Shown piece after piece: positions 29,402 to 37,594 of a stretch of 64,000 nucleotides of DNA. The stretch spans positions 248,001-312,000 of the forward strand of contig LYSZ01000004.1 in assembly GCA_001657385.1 (NCBI GenBank). The letters are read 5' to 3'. The stretch is from Parvularcula sp. BBD 1991-13. GTDB taxonomy: Bacteria > Pseudomonadota > Alphaproteobacteria > Caulobacterales > Parvularculaceae. Positions within the stretch are counted from its first letter, which is position 1. Each line of letters opens with the position of its first letter. The position numbers and the translations under genes are program-made. A model generated the notes under the pieces. That model worked only from the letters and a program-made list of their open reading frames with translations. It did no database searches and was not told the origin of the DNA.

Positions 29402-29733
29402 CGTTTCGCCCTTCGTTCCAACGGTTCCGGTCCCGCATGCCGCCGCACCGCCGGCGCGGCGGCAATTACATTATAAGGGAAAGACAGGGCATGGCGAGGT
29501 TGGCGCCGCGCGCGCTCTTCACGGCCTCCCTCTCACGCACCCGTCACGTCCCCCGCGGGCAGGATTGCGCCGCGGCGGCGGCCTGGCGAAAAAGCGCACG
29601 CAGGACGCAAATTCGCGGCGAGCATGTTGTTTTTCCCTGCTGAAGGCGGGTCGTTCGCCGCCGATTAAACCGTAATTTTACCACTAAAAGGCATGTATGG
29701 CTGGCGAAGAAACGCCCATTACAGGCGGAGACG
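29402..29733. other. 332-bp divergent promoter region
   Basis: Lies between the membrane-protein gene (minus) and the hybrid kinase gene (plus). The only distinctive element is the A/T-rich motif at 29671-29692, which recurs before another gene (separate entry). Confidence 0.5.
29671..29692 (+). promoter_or_regulatory. shared upstream motif CGTAAT...TTTACC...ACTAAAAGGC, copy 1
   Basis: The blocks CGTAATTTTACC and ACTAAAAGGC lie 42 bp before the hybrid kinase start. The same blocks occur at 39454-39489, with extra bases between, 50 bp before the HTH regulator gene. This suggests a common promoter or operator element of unknown owner. Confidence 0.35.
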
Positions 29734-31656
29734 ATGACCCATCATGCGCGGGCGTTTCGCCGGCTGTTCACCAGAAAGTACCTGATCGGACTGTTCCTGT
29801 TGGCCGGACTATCCTGCGCGTCGCTTTACATCATGTACGAACAGAACGCGCGCCAGGCGGGGCGGGCGGAAATGACCATGCTGGCCTATGGCCAGAAAGC
29901 GCTCAGCCAGCGCATTTCCTTTTTCGCCAACACGCTGGTCACGTCGAACGATCCGTCCGAACGCGAGGTCATGCGTGCGGAACTGCGCGCGGCGGCGGCG
30001 GAGATGCTTTCCGCACACGAACATCTGACGCAGCAGCGTCCGACCATCGGCGAGACGCCGATGCACCTGCCTGAACTCGACGACATTTACTTCGGCGGCG
30101 AGTCCCCGTTCGACAGCGAGCTGCGCACCTTCCTGGACAGGGCGGAGGCTATCGCCGATACGCCGCCGGAGGAGCTGACGCCGGATTCCCTCCTGTTGCG
30201 CGAGGTCAATCTTCTCGGAATGAACACCGTCATGCAGACCCATGACGTCATTACAAGGATCATTTCCTATCGCGCGGCCCGGGAGGTCGAGACCGCGAAA
30301 CTGGTTCAGTCGGTCCTGACGGCGCTCATTCTGATCCTGCTCGCCGCCGAGGCGGTCTTCCTGTTCGAACCCGTGGGCCGGGCGATTGAAAGCAGCCTCA
30401 TCAAGTCGGAAAAGTCGGAGCGCCTCGCCCAGGAAGAGGCGCGCCGCGCCAACATCGCCCATGACGCGAAGTCGAATTTCCTGCGGGTCATGAGCCATGA
30501 ATTCCGCACGCCCCTGAACGCCGTGATCGGGATGACCGACCTGTTGCGCGCCACCCCCCTCGACGACCAGCAGCAGGTTTACGTGCGACACCTTCAGGAC
30601 GCGGGCAATCACATGCTCTCCCTCGCCAACGATGTGCTGACCGTGCAGCAATACAACGCCGGAAAGCTCGAACTGTCGATCGGTCCGGCCGACCTCGTGC
30701 AGGAGATCGAGGGCGTCGCCGGGCTGTTGAAGACGAAAACCGACGAGAAGGGCCTGTCGTTGACGTTCCTGCCGTCGCCCGATTTCGACGGCGCGGTGAT
30801 GATCGACGCGCGCCGCTTCCGCCAGGTGCTGATCAATCTGATCGGCAACGCGGTGAAATTCACGCACAGGGGCGGGATCACCATCACCGCCGACAGCGCG
30901 CCGGTCGAGGCCCAGCCGGGCGACGGCGCAGGCGACAGCGCGGGCGGCAGTGCAGGCGGCGGCCTGGGCGGGGGGCGTCTCGATATTGAAATCCGCGTCA
31001 TCGACACCGGCGGCGGCGTCACGCCTGAAAAGCGCGAAAAGATCTTCGAGGAGTTCGAGCAGGCCGAACAGTTCGGCGAACGCAGCGAAGGCGGCGTCGG
31101 CCTCGGTCTCGCCATCAGCCGCTCGATCATCGAAGCGCTGGGCGGCAAGCTCAGCCTGGAAGAAACCTCGAAAAAGGGCAGCACCTTCCTGATCCGCATG
31201 CGTCTGTTCCGCCGCAAGGCCGCGCCGGAGGAAGCGCCGAAGCCCGCCGCCGCGGCGCCGGCGCGGGAGGGCGTCGGCGGGCGCAAAATCCTCGTCGCCG
31301 ACGACAACCTGCCCAACCGGATGATCGCCGCGGCCTATCTGAAAAAGGCCGGCTACGACGTAAGTTTCGCCGAAAACGGCCGCGAGGCGGTGGACGCGGC
31401 GCTGGCCGACAGCGCCATCGCCACGGTTTTCATGGATATCGAGATGCCGGTCATGGACGGCGTCGAAGCGGTGAAGCTCCTGCGCGAGCGCCAGCGCGCG
31501 CGCCTGCCCGTGGTGGCGCTCACCGCCCACGCCCTGCCCGAGGACAGCGAACGGCTCATCGACGCCGGGTTCGATGAAGTTATCCGTAAACCAATCAATG
31601 AAGCCGCGATCGTGGAATGCGCCAGGCGCTATCTGGACAAACGCGATGCGGCCTGA
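29734..31656 (+). CDS. hybrid sensor histidine kinase/response regulator
   Basis: Membrane signal transducer of 640 residues. Two transmembrane segments (about 14-33 and 190-212) bracket a periplasmic sensor of about 155 residues, whose YGQKALSQRISFFAN stretch resembles the PilJ/NarX-type N-terminal sensor. Then follow the HisKA domain with phospho-acceptor H255 (MSHEFRTPLN), HATPase N box (LINLIGNAVKFT) and G box (GVGLGLAISRS), a Gly/Ser-rich insertion near 390-410, and a receiver domain with D568 (FMDIEMPVMDG). A PstS-like periplasmic protein gene starts 19 bp downstream and may supply ligand sensing. Confidence 0.93.
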   Translation: MTHHARAFRRLFTRKYLIGLFLLAGLSCASLYIMYEQNARQAGRAEMTMLAYGQKALSQRISFFANTLVTSNDPSEREVMRAELRAAAAEMLSAHEHLTQQRPTIGETPMHLPELDDIYFGGESPFDSELRTFLDRAEAIADTPPEELTPDSLLLREVNLLGMNTVMQTHDVITRIISYRAAREVETAKLVQSVLTALILILLAAEAVFLFEPVGRAIESSLIKSEKSERLAQEEARRANIAHDAKSNFLRVMSHEFRTPLNAVIGMTDLLRATPLDDQQQVYVRHLQDAGNHMLSLANDVLTVQQYNAGKLELSIGPADLVQEIEGVAGLLKTKTDEKGLSLTFLPSPDFDGAVMIDARRFRQVLINLIGNAVKFTHRGGITITADSAPVEAQPGDGAGDSAGGSAGGGLGGGRLDIEIRVIDTGGGVTPEKREKIFEEFEQAEQFGERSEGGVGLGLAISRSIIEALGGKLSLEETSKKGSTFLIRMRLFRRKAAPEEAPKPAAAAPAREGVGGRKILVADDNLPNRMIAAAYLKKAGYDVSFAENGREAVDAALADSAIATVFMDIEMPVMDGVEAVKLLRERQRARLPVVALTAHALPEDSERLIDAGFDEVIRKPINEAAIVECARRYLDKRDAA

Positions 31657-31675
31657 TCCCGAAGGACCTCGACCG

Positions 31676-32716
31676 ATGTTCAGGGTCTGCATGACAATCC
31701 TGTTTGCGGCGACCGGCTTCCTGACAAGCGGCGCGCCGGCGACCGCCCACGACACCAAGATCGTCGGTTCGTCAACCGTTTCCGCCTTCGCGTATATCGC
31801 GCGCGAGCACATGGGCGCCGCCAGGGATCACATCATTATCGAGGCGACCGGCACCGGCGGCGGCTTCTCCCTGTTCTGCAACAGCCGCGACCCCAGCTTC
31901 GCCCCGGTGGTGATGGCCTCGCGTCCGATCAAGGAAGTCGAACGCCAGGCGTGCATCCGCAACGGCGTCGGCGAGATCAAGGCTTACGACCTTGGCCTCA
32001 GCGGCGTCATCGTCGCCCAGCGCAAGCGCAGAAAGCCGATCGACCTCACCGTGCGGGACCTTTTCCTGGCCCTCGCCGCCAGGACGCCGGTGCGTTTCGC
32101 GGGAACCTGCGAGCTGGTCGACAACCCGCATTATACCTGGAGTGATATCCGCGACGGCCTTCCAGACTGGCCGATCGAGGTTTACGGCCCGCCGCTGACG
32201 TCGGGCACGCGCTCGGCGTTCATCAGTCTCGCCCTGCGCGAGGGCGCGATGGATGTCGATTGCATGCGCGAGTTGCGATACGCCGACGGCAAGACCTTTG
32301 ACGCGGTCGTCACCAATCTGCGTACGGACGGCGCCTGGATCGATGCGGGCGAGAACGACAATGTTCTCCTCGCGGCAATCAAGGTGATGCCGAAAAGCTT
32401 CGGCGTGGTCGGATACCCGTTTTACCAGAACTACGCCGAAACCCTCTCGGCGGCGTCGATTTCCGGCGTCGCGCCGAGCCTGGAGACGATCGGCGACGGC
32501 GCTTATCCGCTGTCGCGCGTCCTGCGCATTTACGTCAAGACGCAGGCCGTCGAGCAGAACCCGGCGGCGCAGGCTTTTGTCGACGCCATGACCGGCGCCG
32601 CGGCGACGGGCGAGGGCGGGTATCTCTCCGCCGCGGGGCTCGCGCCGTTGCGGGGCGACGCGCCCCGCAATCCGGTCATTTGCCACACCGGGGAGCTTTG
32701 CTTTCCGGAACGCTAG
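31676..32716 (+). CDS. PstS-like periplasmic substrate-binding protein
   Basis: 346 residues with a signal peptide (TILFAATGFLTSGAPATAH) and a mature part starting KIVGSSTVSAFAY, the phosphate-binding-protein signature (G-S-[ST]-T) in PstS-like proteins. Also recognisable are ATGTGGGF, the MASRPIKEVE ligand-domain segment and PLTSGTRSAF. No pstCAB genes adjoin; instead it follows a hybrid kinase by 19 bp with GAAGGAC as ribosome site. A sensory rather than transport role is plausible inference. Repeat copy B begins at its stop codon. Confidence 0.85.
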   Translation: MFRVCMTILFAATGFLTSGAPATAHDTKIVGSSTVSAFAYIAREHMGAARDHIIIEATGTGGGFSLFCNSRDPSFAPVVMASRPIKEVERQACIRNGVGEIKAYDLGLSGVIVAQRKRRKPIDLTVRDLFLALAARTPVRFAGTCELVDNPHYTWSDIRDGLPDWPIEVYGPPLTSGTRSAFISLALREGAMDVDCMRELRYADGKTFDAVVTNLRTDGAWIDAGENDNVLLAAIKVMPKSFGVVGYPFYQNYAETLSAASISGVAPSLETIGDGAYPLSRVLRIYVKTQAVEQNPAAQAFVDAMTGAAATGEGGYLSAAGLAPLRGDAPRNPVICHTGELCFPER

Positions 32717-32819
32717 CGCCAATTGCGTTCAACGCGATTCACAACTGGCGCCGGATCTTGAAGCGGCGCGCGCGCGCGAACCGCAAAACGGGCGGTCCGC
32801 TTTTGCTGCGACACGCTTT
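32716..32819 (+). repeat. intergenic repeat element, copy B (~105 bp)
   Basis: Aligns end to end with 5062-5166. Stem 1 is GCGCCA (32716-32721) with TGGCGC (32746-32751); stem 2 is GCAAAA (32783-32788) with TTTTGC (32801-32806). As in copy A it begins at the 3' end of a plus-strand gene and has the same orientation. The following gene is convergent. Confidence 0.75.
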
Positions 32820-32837
32820 AGCGCGCCGCGCCCGGCG

Positions 32838-35015
32838 CTAGCGTTGCGAACGCCTGTAGCGGCGCGGGTTGCCGTCCCGGCGCACGCGCGACAGTCCGCG
32901 CGAGACCTCGCCGTAAAAGCTGATCAGGGCCGGCTCGGCCGCGTAGGTGATCGCGGGATAGGCGCCCTCCATCGAGCGCAGGGGCAGGCCCTGATGCGCC
33001 GCGATCATGAAATCGCGCCAGATCGCCGCCGGAATGGCGCCCCCGGTGATTTCACCCATCGGTTCATAGGCGTCGTTGCCGACCCACACCCCGGCGGTCA
33101 ATTGCGCCGTGTAGCCGACGAACCACGCGTCGCGCCAGTCATTTGTGGTGCCGGTCTTGCCCATGGCGTCCCGCTGGCCGAGGCTGGCGCGCGATCCGGT
33201 TCCGTCCGTCATGACCTGGTAAAGCAGGTGGTTCATGTCCGTGGAAACCTCGGGGGTGATGATCGTCGCCGGACGGCGGTCCCGGCGCCGGTAGACCACC
33301 ATGCCCTCGCTGGTCTCGATCCATTCGATCGCATGCGGCTCGATCTTGTCGCCGCCCGACGCGAAGGGGAGATAGGCGCTTGTCAGCGCCTCCAGCGTAA
33401 CGTCCACCGCGCCCAGGGCGATCGCCGGGAATGCGGGGATGTCCTTCATGCCGAAGCGCATCGCCGCCTCGGCGACTTTCTCCGGGCCGATGCTGACGGT
33501 GATCTGCGCCGCGACGGTGTTGATCGATTTCGCCACCGCTTCGGTCATGCGCACCGGGCCGACATGCCCGCCGGCGTAGTTTTTGGGCGACCAGCCGTCG
33601 AAATTCACCGGCTGGTCGATGAAGCGCGACTGCGGGGTCATGCCCGCCTCCAGGGCGGCGACGTATACGAACGGCTTGAAGGCCGAGCCGGGCTGTCGGC
33701 GCGCCTGCGTGGCGCGGTTGAACTGGCTTTCCAGATAGGAACGCCCGCCCACCATGGCGCGCAGCGCGCCGTCCGCGTCATAGGCGATCAGCGCGGCCTG
33801 GTCCGCGCCCTTGGCCAGCGCCTCCTCGTCAAGCGCGGCCTTGACCGCGGCCTCCGCGTCGCGTTGCAGTTTCTGGTCGATCGTCGTGGCGACGACGATG
33901 TCGCCGACGCCCGCGGGCGCCAGGTCCCTGGCCCTGGCGGCGACGTAGTCGAAGAAATAGCCGACATCGCTGTCGCGGTTCTGGTCGACGATCTCGGCCG
34001 GGCGCAGTTTGGCTTCACGCGCGGCGAAAGGGGTAATGGCGTCGGTTTCGAGCAGGTTGTCGATCACCGCTTCGGCGCGCCGGCGCGCGCCCTCAAGATT
34101 GTGGGTCGGCGCGTAGCTCGACGGCGCCTTGGGCAGGCCGGCCAGCATCGCCGCCTCGGCGAGGGTGACGTCGCGCGCGGACTTGCCGAAATAGGTCAGC
34201 GCCGCGCTCTCGATGCCGTAGGCGCCGGCGCCGAGATAAATGCGGTTCAGGTACAGCGAGAGGATGGCGTCCTTGCTGAGGCGTCCTTCGAGGCGCAGCG
34301 CCAGAAGCGCTTCGCGAAACTTGCGGTCATAGGTCTGTTCCGGCGACAGGAAGAGGTTGCGCGCCAGTTGCTGCGTGATCGTGGAGCCGCCTTCGACCAC
34401 GCCGCCGGAGCGGGCGTTGGCCAGCGCCGCGCGCAGCGTGCCGCGAAGGTCGACGCCGGGATGCTCGTAAAACCGGCGATCCTCCGTAGACAGAAAAGCT
34501 TCGATCAGGTAATCCGGCAGCTCACGCGGGTCGACCTGTTCGCCGTACCGCGCGCCGCGCGCTGCGATTTCCTCGCCGTTGCGGTCGAGCACGACGATTG
34601 CCGGCTGGCGGTTGACGTTCCACAGATCCGCATCCGCCGGCATGCGCGGCGCCATGACCACGAACGTCGTCGCCAGCCCGCCAATGGCGAGCGTGAAAAA
34701 GAGCGAGGTCGCCGCGCCGGCGAGGCTGCCCGCGAGACGCCGGCGCGCGCCGCGCCGCCGGGCCGTTCGCCCGGTCTCGGACGGTTCCGCGGCCGGCGAC
34801 GGAGTCTCGGTTTCAGCGGCGCGGGGCGCAGGCGGGCGCAACAGGCGTGCGGCGTCGCCCGGCAGGGCGCGCGCGCCGCGCAGGAAATCCCGGTAGAGCC
34901 CGGCGGCGTTCGCCCTGAACAGGCGCAGTTTTCGCAGGCCGGCGGCCGCGGTCTTCCCCCCCGCTCCCGTCTTGCCGGCCTTCGGCGCGCCTGAATGCCC
35001 TTCGCTGTCCGACAT
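32838..35015 (-). CDS. class A penicillin-binding protein (PBP1A family)
   Basis: Bifunctional peptidoglycan synthase of 725 residues. A basic, disordered cytoplasmic N-terminus (about 1-105) leads to one membrane anchor (about 110-135). The GT51 transglycosylase domain shows EDRRFYEHPG (catalytic Glu), GGSTITQQLARNL and the AAMLAGLPKAPSSYAP block. The transpeptidase has the S-x-x-K motif in RQPGSAFKPF, the SxN motif in AKSINTVAAQ and KTGTT. ATG 35015 has GAGGAACG at good spacing; the upstream ATG 35069 is less likely. It is convergent with the PstS-like gene and divergent from the thioesterase gene. Confidence 0.95.
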   Translation of the reverse strand: MSDSEGHSGAPKAGKTGAGGKTAAAGLRKLRLFRANAAGLYRDFLRGARALPGDAARLLRPPAPRAAETETPSPAAEPSETGRTARRRGARRRLAGSLAGAATSLFFTLAIGGLATTFVVMAPRMPADADLWNVNRQPAIVVLDRNGEEIAARGARYGEQVDPRELPDYLIEAFLSTEDRRFYEHPGVDLRGTLRAALANARSGGVVEGGSTITQQLARNLFLSPEQTYDRKFREALLALRLEGRLSKDAILSLYLNRIYLGAGAYGIESAALTYFGKSARDVTLAEAAMLAGLPKAPSSYAPTHNLEGARRRAEAVIDNLLETDAITPFAAREAKLRPAEIVDQNRDSDVGYFFDYVAARARDLAPAGVGDIVVATTIDQKLQRDAEAAVKAALDEEALAKGADQAALIAYDADGALRAMVGGRSYLESQFNRATQARRQPGSAFKPFVYVAALEAGMTPQSRFIDQPVNFDGWSPKNYAGGHVGPVRMTEAVAKSINTVAAQITVSIGPEKVAEAAMRFGMKDIPAFPAIALGAVDVTLEALTSAYLPFASGGDKIEPHAIEWIETSEGMVVYRRRDRRPATIITPEVSTDMNHLLYQVMTDGTGSRASLGQRDAMGKTGTTNDWRDAWFVGYTAQLTAGVWVGNDAYEPMGEITGGAIPAAIWRDFMIAAHQGLPLRSMEGAYPAITYAAEPALISFYGEVSRGLSRVRRDGNPRRYRRSQR

Positions 35016-35254
35016 CGGTTTTCGTTCCTCGCCCCTTGCGGTCCGTCCGCCCCTGGAATCCGGTTGCATTCCGGGGCCGGGCGTCGCCCGCCGTCATTGT
35101 GACGCCTTGCGGCCTTTGTTGTCGATAATCGGGGCGGGATCTTGGCGCAACCTGCGAGATTTCATGGCGACCGCGGTCTGGCCGACTGCCGTCGGGGCTT
35201 GCCCCGGGCCGCGACGGGGTGTTGGTTCGCGACTGTGCAGACAGGCAGGCGGCC

Positions 35255-36043
35255 ATGACCACATCATTTACCGAACTGATGCGCGCCGGCGCATTCGAAA
35301 ACGGCGCCTACGTGCTGACAATCCCCGAGGACTGGATGCAGGGGCGCACCACCTATGGCGGGCTCTCCGCCGCGATCTGTTACGAAACCGCAAGGCGGGC
35401 CTTTGCGGACCTGCCGCCGCTTCGCTCGGCGCTGGTTTCCTTCGTCGGTCCGGCGGGCGGTGCCGTGGAGGGCCGGGCCGCGATGCTGCGCGAGGGCAAG
35501 TCGGTGCGTTTCGTCGAGGCGGAGGTGACCGCGGAAAAAGGTCTCGCCACCCGCACCGCCTTCGCCTTCGGAGAGGCGCGCGCGTCTTCCTTCGATGCGA
35601 CCTACGCGCCGGCGCCGGCGCTGCGCGCGCCGGAGGACTGCCCCGCCTATATGGACGAGGGGGTCGGCCCCGGCTTCACCCGGCATTTCGAAACCCGTCT
35701 TCTCAAGGGCGGACGTCCCGTCAGCGCCTCGCGCGACCACGATCACTATATCTGGGTGCGTCACAGGGATGAGGCGGCGGGGGGGCTGGCCGCGCTCATC
35801 GCGCTCGCCGACATGCCCCCGCCGGCGGTGATGCCGATGTTCGCCGAAGCGGCGCCGATCAGTTCCATGACCTGGATGCTGAATATCCTCGCCGATGCCC
35901 CGCAGACGGACGATGGCTGGTGGCTGTTGCAGTCCCGCGCGGAAAATGCGGCGAGCGGCTATTCCAGTCAGGACATGCTGGTCTGGAACCGGCGCGGCGA
36001 TCTGGTCGTCGCGGGTCGCCAGTGCGTCGCGATCTTCACATGA
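35255..36043 (+). CDS. acyl-CoA thioesterase-like hotdog protein
   Basis: 262 residues matching the double-hotdog acyl-CoA thioesterase (TesB-like) pattern: N-terminal YGGLSAAICYETARRAFADLP, a central core with FVGPAGGAVEGRA, and a C-terminal half with DMPPPAVMPMFAEAAPISSMTW and SGYSSQDMLVWNRRGDLVVAGRQ. It would hydrolyse acyl-CoA esters in the cytoplasm; chain specificity is unknown. Its stop overlaps the next start as ATGA, so it is coupled to the VOC protein. Confidence 0.82.
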   Translation: MTTSFTELMRAGAFENGAYVLTIPEDWMQGRTTYGGLSAAICYETARRAFADLPPLRSALVSFVGPAGGAVEGRAAMLREGKSVRFVEAEVTAEKGLATRTAFAFGEARASSFDATYAPAPALRAPEDCPAYMDEGVGPGFTRHFETRLLKGGRPVSASRDHDHYIWVRHRDEAAGGLAALIALADMPPPAVMPMFAEAAPISSMTWMLNILADAPQTDDGWWLLQSRAENAASGYSSQDMLVWNRRGDLVVAGRQCVAIFT

Positions 36044-36441
36044 GCGCGTCCATGGCGCTTGTGCTGACGACATTCGTCGTGCGCGATTACGATGAAGCGA
36101 TCGCCTTCTTCTGCGGTCAGCTCGGTTTCGCCCTCCTGGAAGACACGGTGCTGTCGCAGGAGAAGAGGTGGGTCCGGGTCGCGCCGAAAGGCGCGGGCGG
36201 GGCGAGCCTCCTGCTCGCGAAAGCCGCGACGCCGGAACAGGAGGCCGCCATCGGCCGTCAGGCCGGCGGGCGCGTCGCGTTTTTTCTCGCTACGGACGAT
36301 TTCGACGCGACCCATGCGGTGTTCCTGAGAAACAATGTGCGCTTCCGCGAAGCGCCGCGCGAGGAGCCCTACGGCAAGGTCGCCGTGTTCGAGGACCTTT
36401 ACGGCAATCCCTGGGATCTGATCGAGCCGGCGGGGCGGTAA
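36040..36441 (+). CDS. VOC (glyoxalase/bleomycin-resistance fold) protein
   Basis: 133-residue single-domain VOC protein: VLTTFVVRDYDEAIAFFCGQLGF at the N-terminus and VAVFEDLYGNPWDLIEPA at the C-terminus carry the usual paired beta-alpha-beta modules. The start ATG overlaps the thioesterase stop (ATGA). Likely a metal-dependent lyase, dioxygenase or binding protein; substrate unknown. Confidence 0.85.
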   Translation: MSASMALVLTTFVVRDYDEAIAFFCGQLGFALLEDTVLSQEKRWVRVAPKGAGGASLLLAKAATPEQEAAIGRQAGGRVAFFLATDDFDATHAVFLRNNVRFREAPREEPYGKVAVFEDLYGNPWDLIEPAGR

Positions 36442-36532
36442 GCGTCATCGCCCGTTCGCGCGGAAAAATGTTCTTTATTTGTTCTTTTCTTTGCGTTAAT
36501 GCTGCGGCGTCAGTCTTGTGGGAGCAGCGGCA

Positions 36533-36973
36533 ATGGAACAAAGGATCAGCATTATCACTCTTGGCGCGCGCGATCTCGACCGCGCCCGGGATTTTTACGG
36601 CGCGCTCGGGTTTCGCGAGGCCGACGCCTCGACCGAGACGATCGCCTTTTTCGACATGGGCGGATTTGCGCTGGCGATTTACGGCTGGCGAGCGCTGGCC
36701 GACGACGCGGGCGTTCCGGGCGGGGATGAAGACGCAGACCGGAGCGCAGAGTTTCGCGGGGTGTCGCTCGCCTACAATGTGCGCATACGCGAGGACGTGC
36801 CGGAGATGCTGAAACAGGCCGAAGCCGCCGGCGCGCGGATCGTCAAGCCCGCCGAGGACGTGTTCTGGGGCGGATATTCGGGATACTTCGCCGATCCCGA
36901 GGGGCACCTGTGGGAGGTGGCCTGGAACCCGCACCTGCCCCTCGACGAGGATGGCGGGTTTTACGTCGTCTGA
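36533..36973 (+). CDS. VOC family protein
   Basis: 146 residues with the VOC modules ISIITLGARDLDRARDFYGALGF and GYSGYFADPEGHLWEVAWNP, the second carrying the metal-ligand Glu. Starts at ATG 36533 with GGGAG eight bases upstream, 91 bp after the previous VOC gene. The two are only distantly similar, so they are not a recent duplication. Confidence 0.87.
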   Translation: MEQRISIITLGARDLDRARDFYGALGFREADASTETIAFFDMGGFALAIYGWRALADDAGVPGGDEDADRSAEFRGVSLAYNVRIREDVPEMLKQAEAAGARIVKPAEDVFWGGYSGYFADPEGHLWEVAWNPHLPLDEDGGFYVV

Positions 36974-36979
36974 CCGCCG

Positions 36980-37423
36980 CTATGTCCTCCGGTCGTCGCG
37001 CGGCGCGCCGCCCTTGAAAAACAGCGTCGTCAGGAGATAGCCGCCGGTCGCGGCCGATCCGGTCAGCATCACCCCCCAGGCGAGATCCACCGGGATCGCG
37101 GCGGCAGGAAAGTTCTTGATCACGGACAACGCCGTGAAGTTGTACGCGGCGTAACAGAAGAATCCGAACAGCCCGCCCTGGATCGCGGCCTGGGGCAGGG
37201 ACCGTTTCGCCAGCGCCGGCGCAACCGCGAAGATCACAATGCCGAGAATATAGATAAAGTAGAAAAAGGCCGCGCCTGTCAGGTTGAAGGGCTGGGCGAG
37301 AATCTCGCCATAGGCGTCGTGGTAGAAATCGCGTGCGACGACGGCGAGCCAGATCAGGTCGATGGCGAGGAACGCCAGTCCCGTCGCGACATATGCCGAC
37401 AGATGTTTCAGCGCGGCGGTCAT
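36980..37423 (-). CDS. DUF2177 family membrane protein
   Basis: 147 residues with four hydrophobic segments; YVATGLAFLAIDLIWLAVVARDFY and the GGLFGFFCYAAYNFTALSVIKNF block are characteristic of DUF2177. No function is known. ATG 37423 (MTAALKHLSAY) is preferred; the longer frame from 37510 adds 29 polar residues. Convergent with the VOC gene, with 6 bp between. Confidence 0.88.
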   Translation of the reverse strand: MTAALKHLSAYVATGLAFLAIDLIWLAVVARDFYHDAYGEILAQPFNLTGAAFFYFIYILGIVIFAVAPALAKRSLPQAAIQGGLFGFFCYAAYNFTALSVIKNFPAAAIPVDLAWGVMLTGSAATGGYLLTTLFFKGGAPRDDRRT

Positions 37424-37594
37424 CGGAACGTCCTCCGTCTTTGTCTCATGTCGCTTTCCATGGTCGCATCGTTCTTTTTCGCAGCGCTGTGATGGCGCGT
37501 TGCTTCTCAAGCCGCTTCGCCTTGCCGTCCTGACGAGGGCTTCGCCGCCGCCGTTACGGGCGGACCTGGCGGGAGCGGCTTCGCGGGTGTTTAT

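Noticed and set aside
29809-31812. 667-codon minus-strand frame opposite the hybrid kinase
   Set aside because: No motif, and it overlaps a complete kinase/receiver gene.
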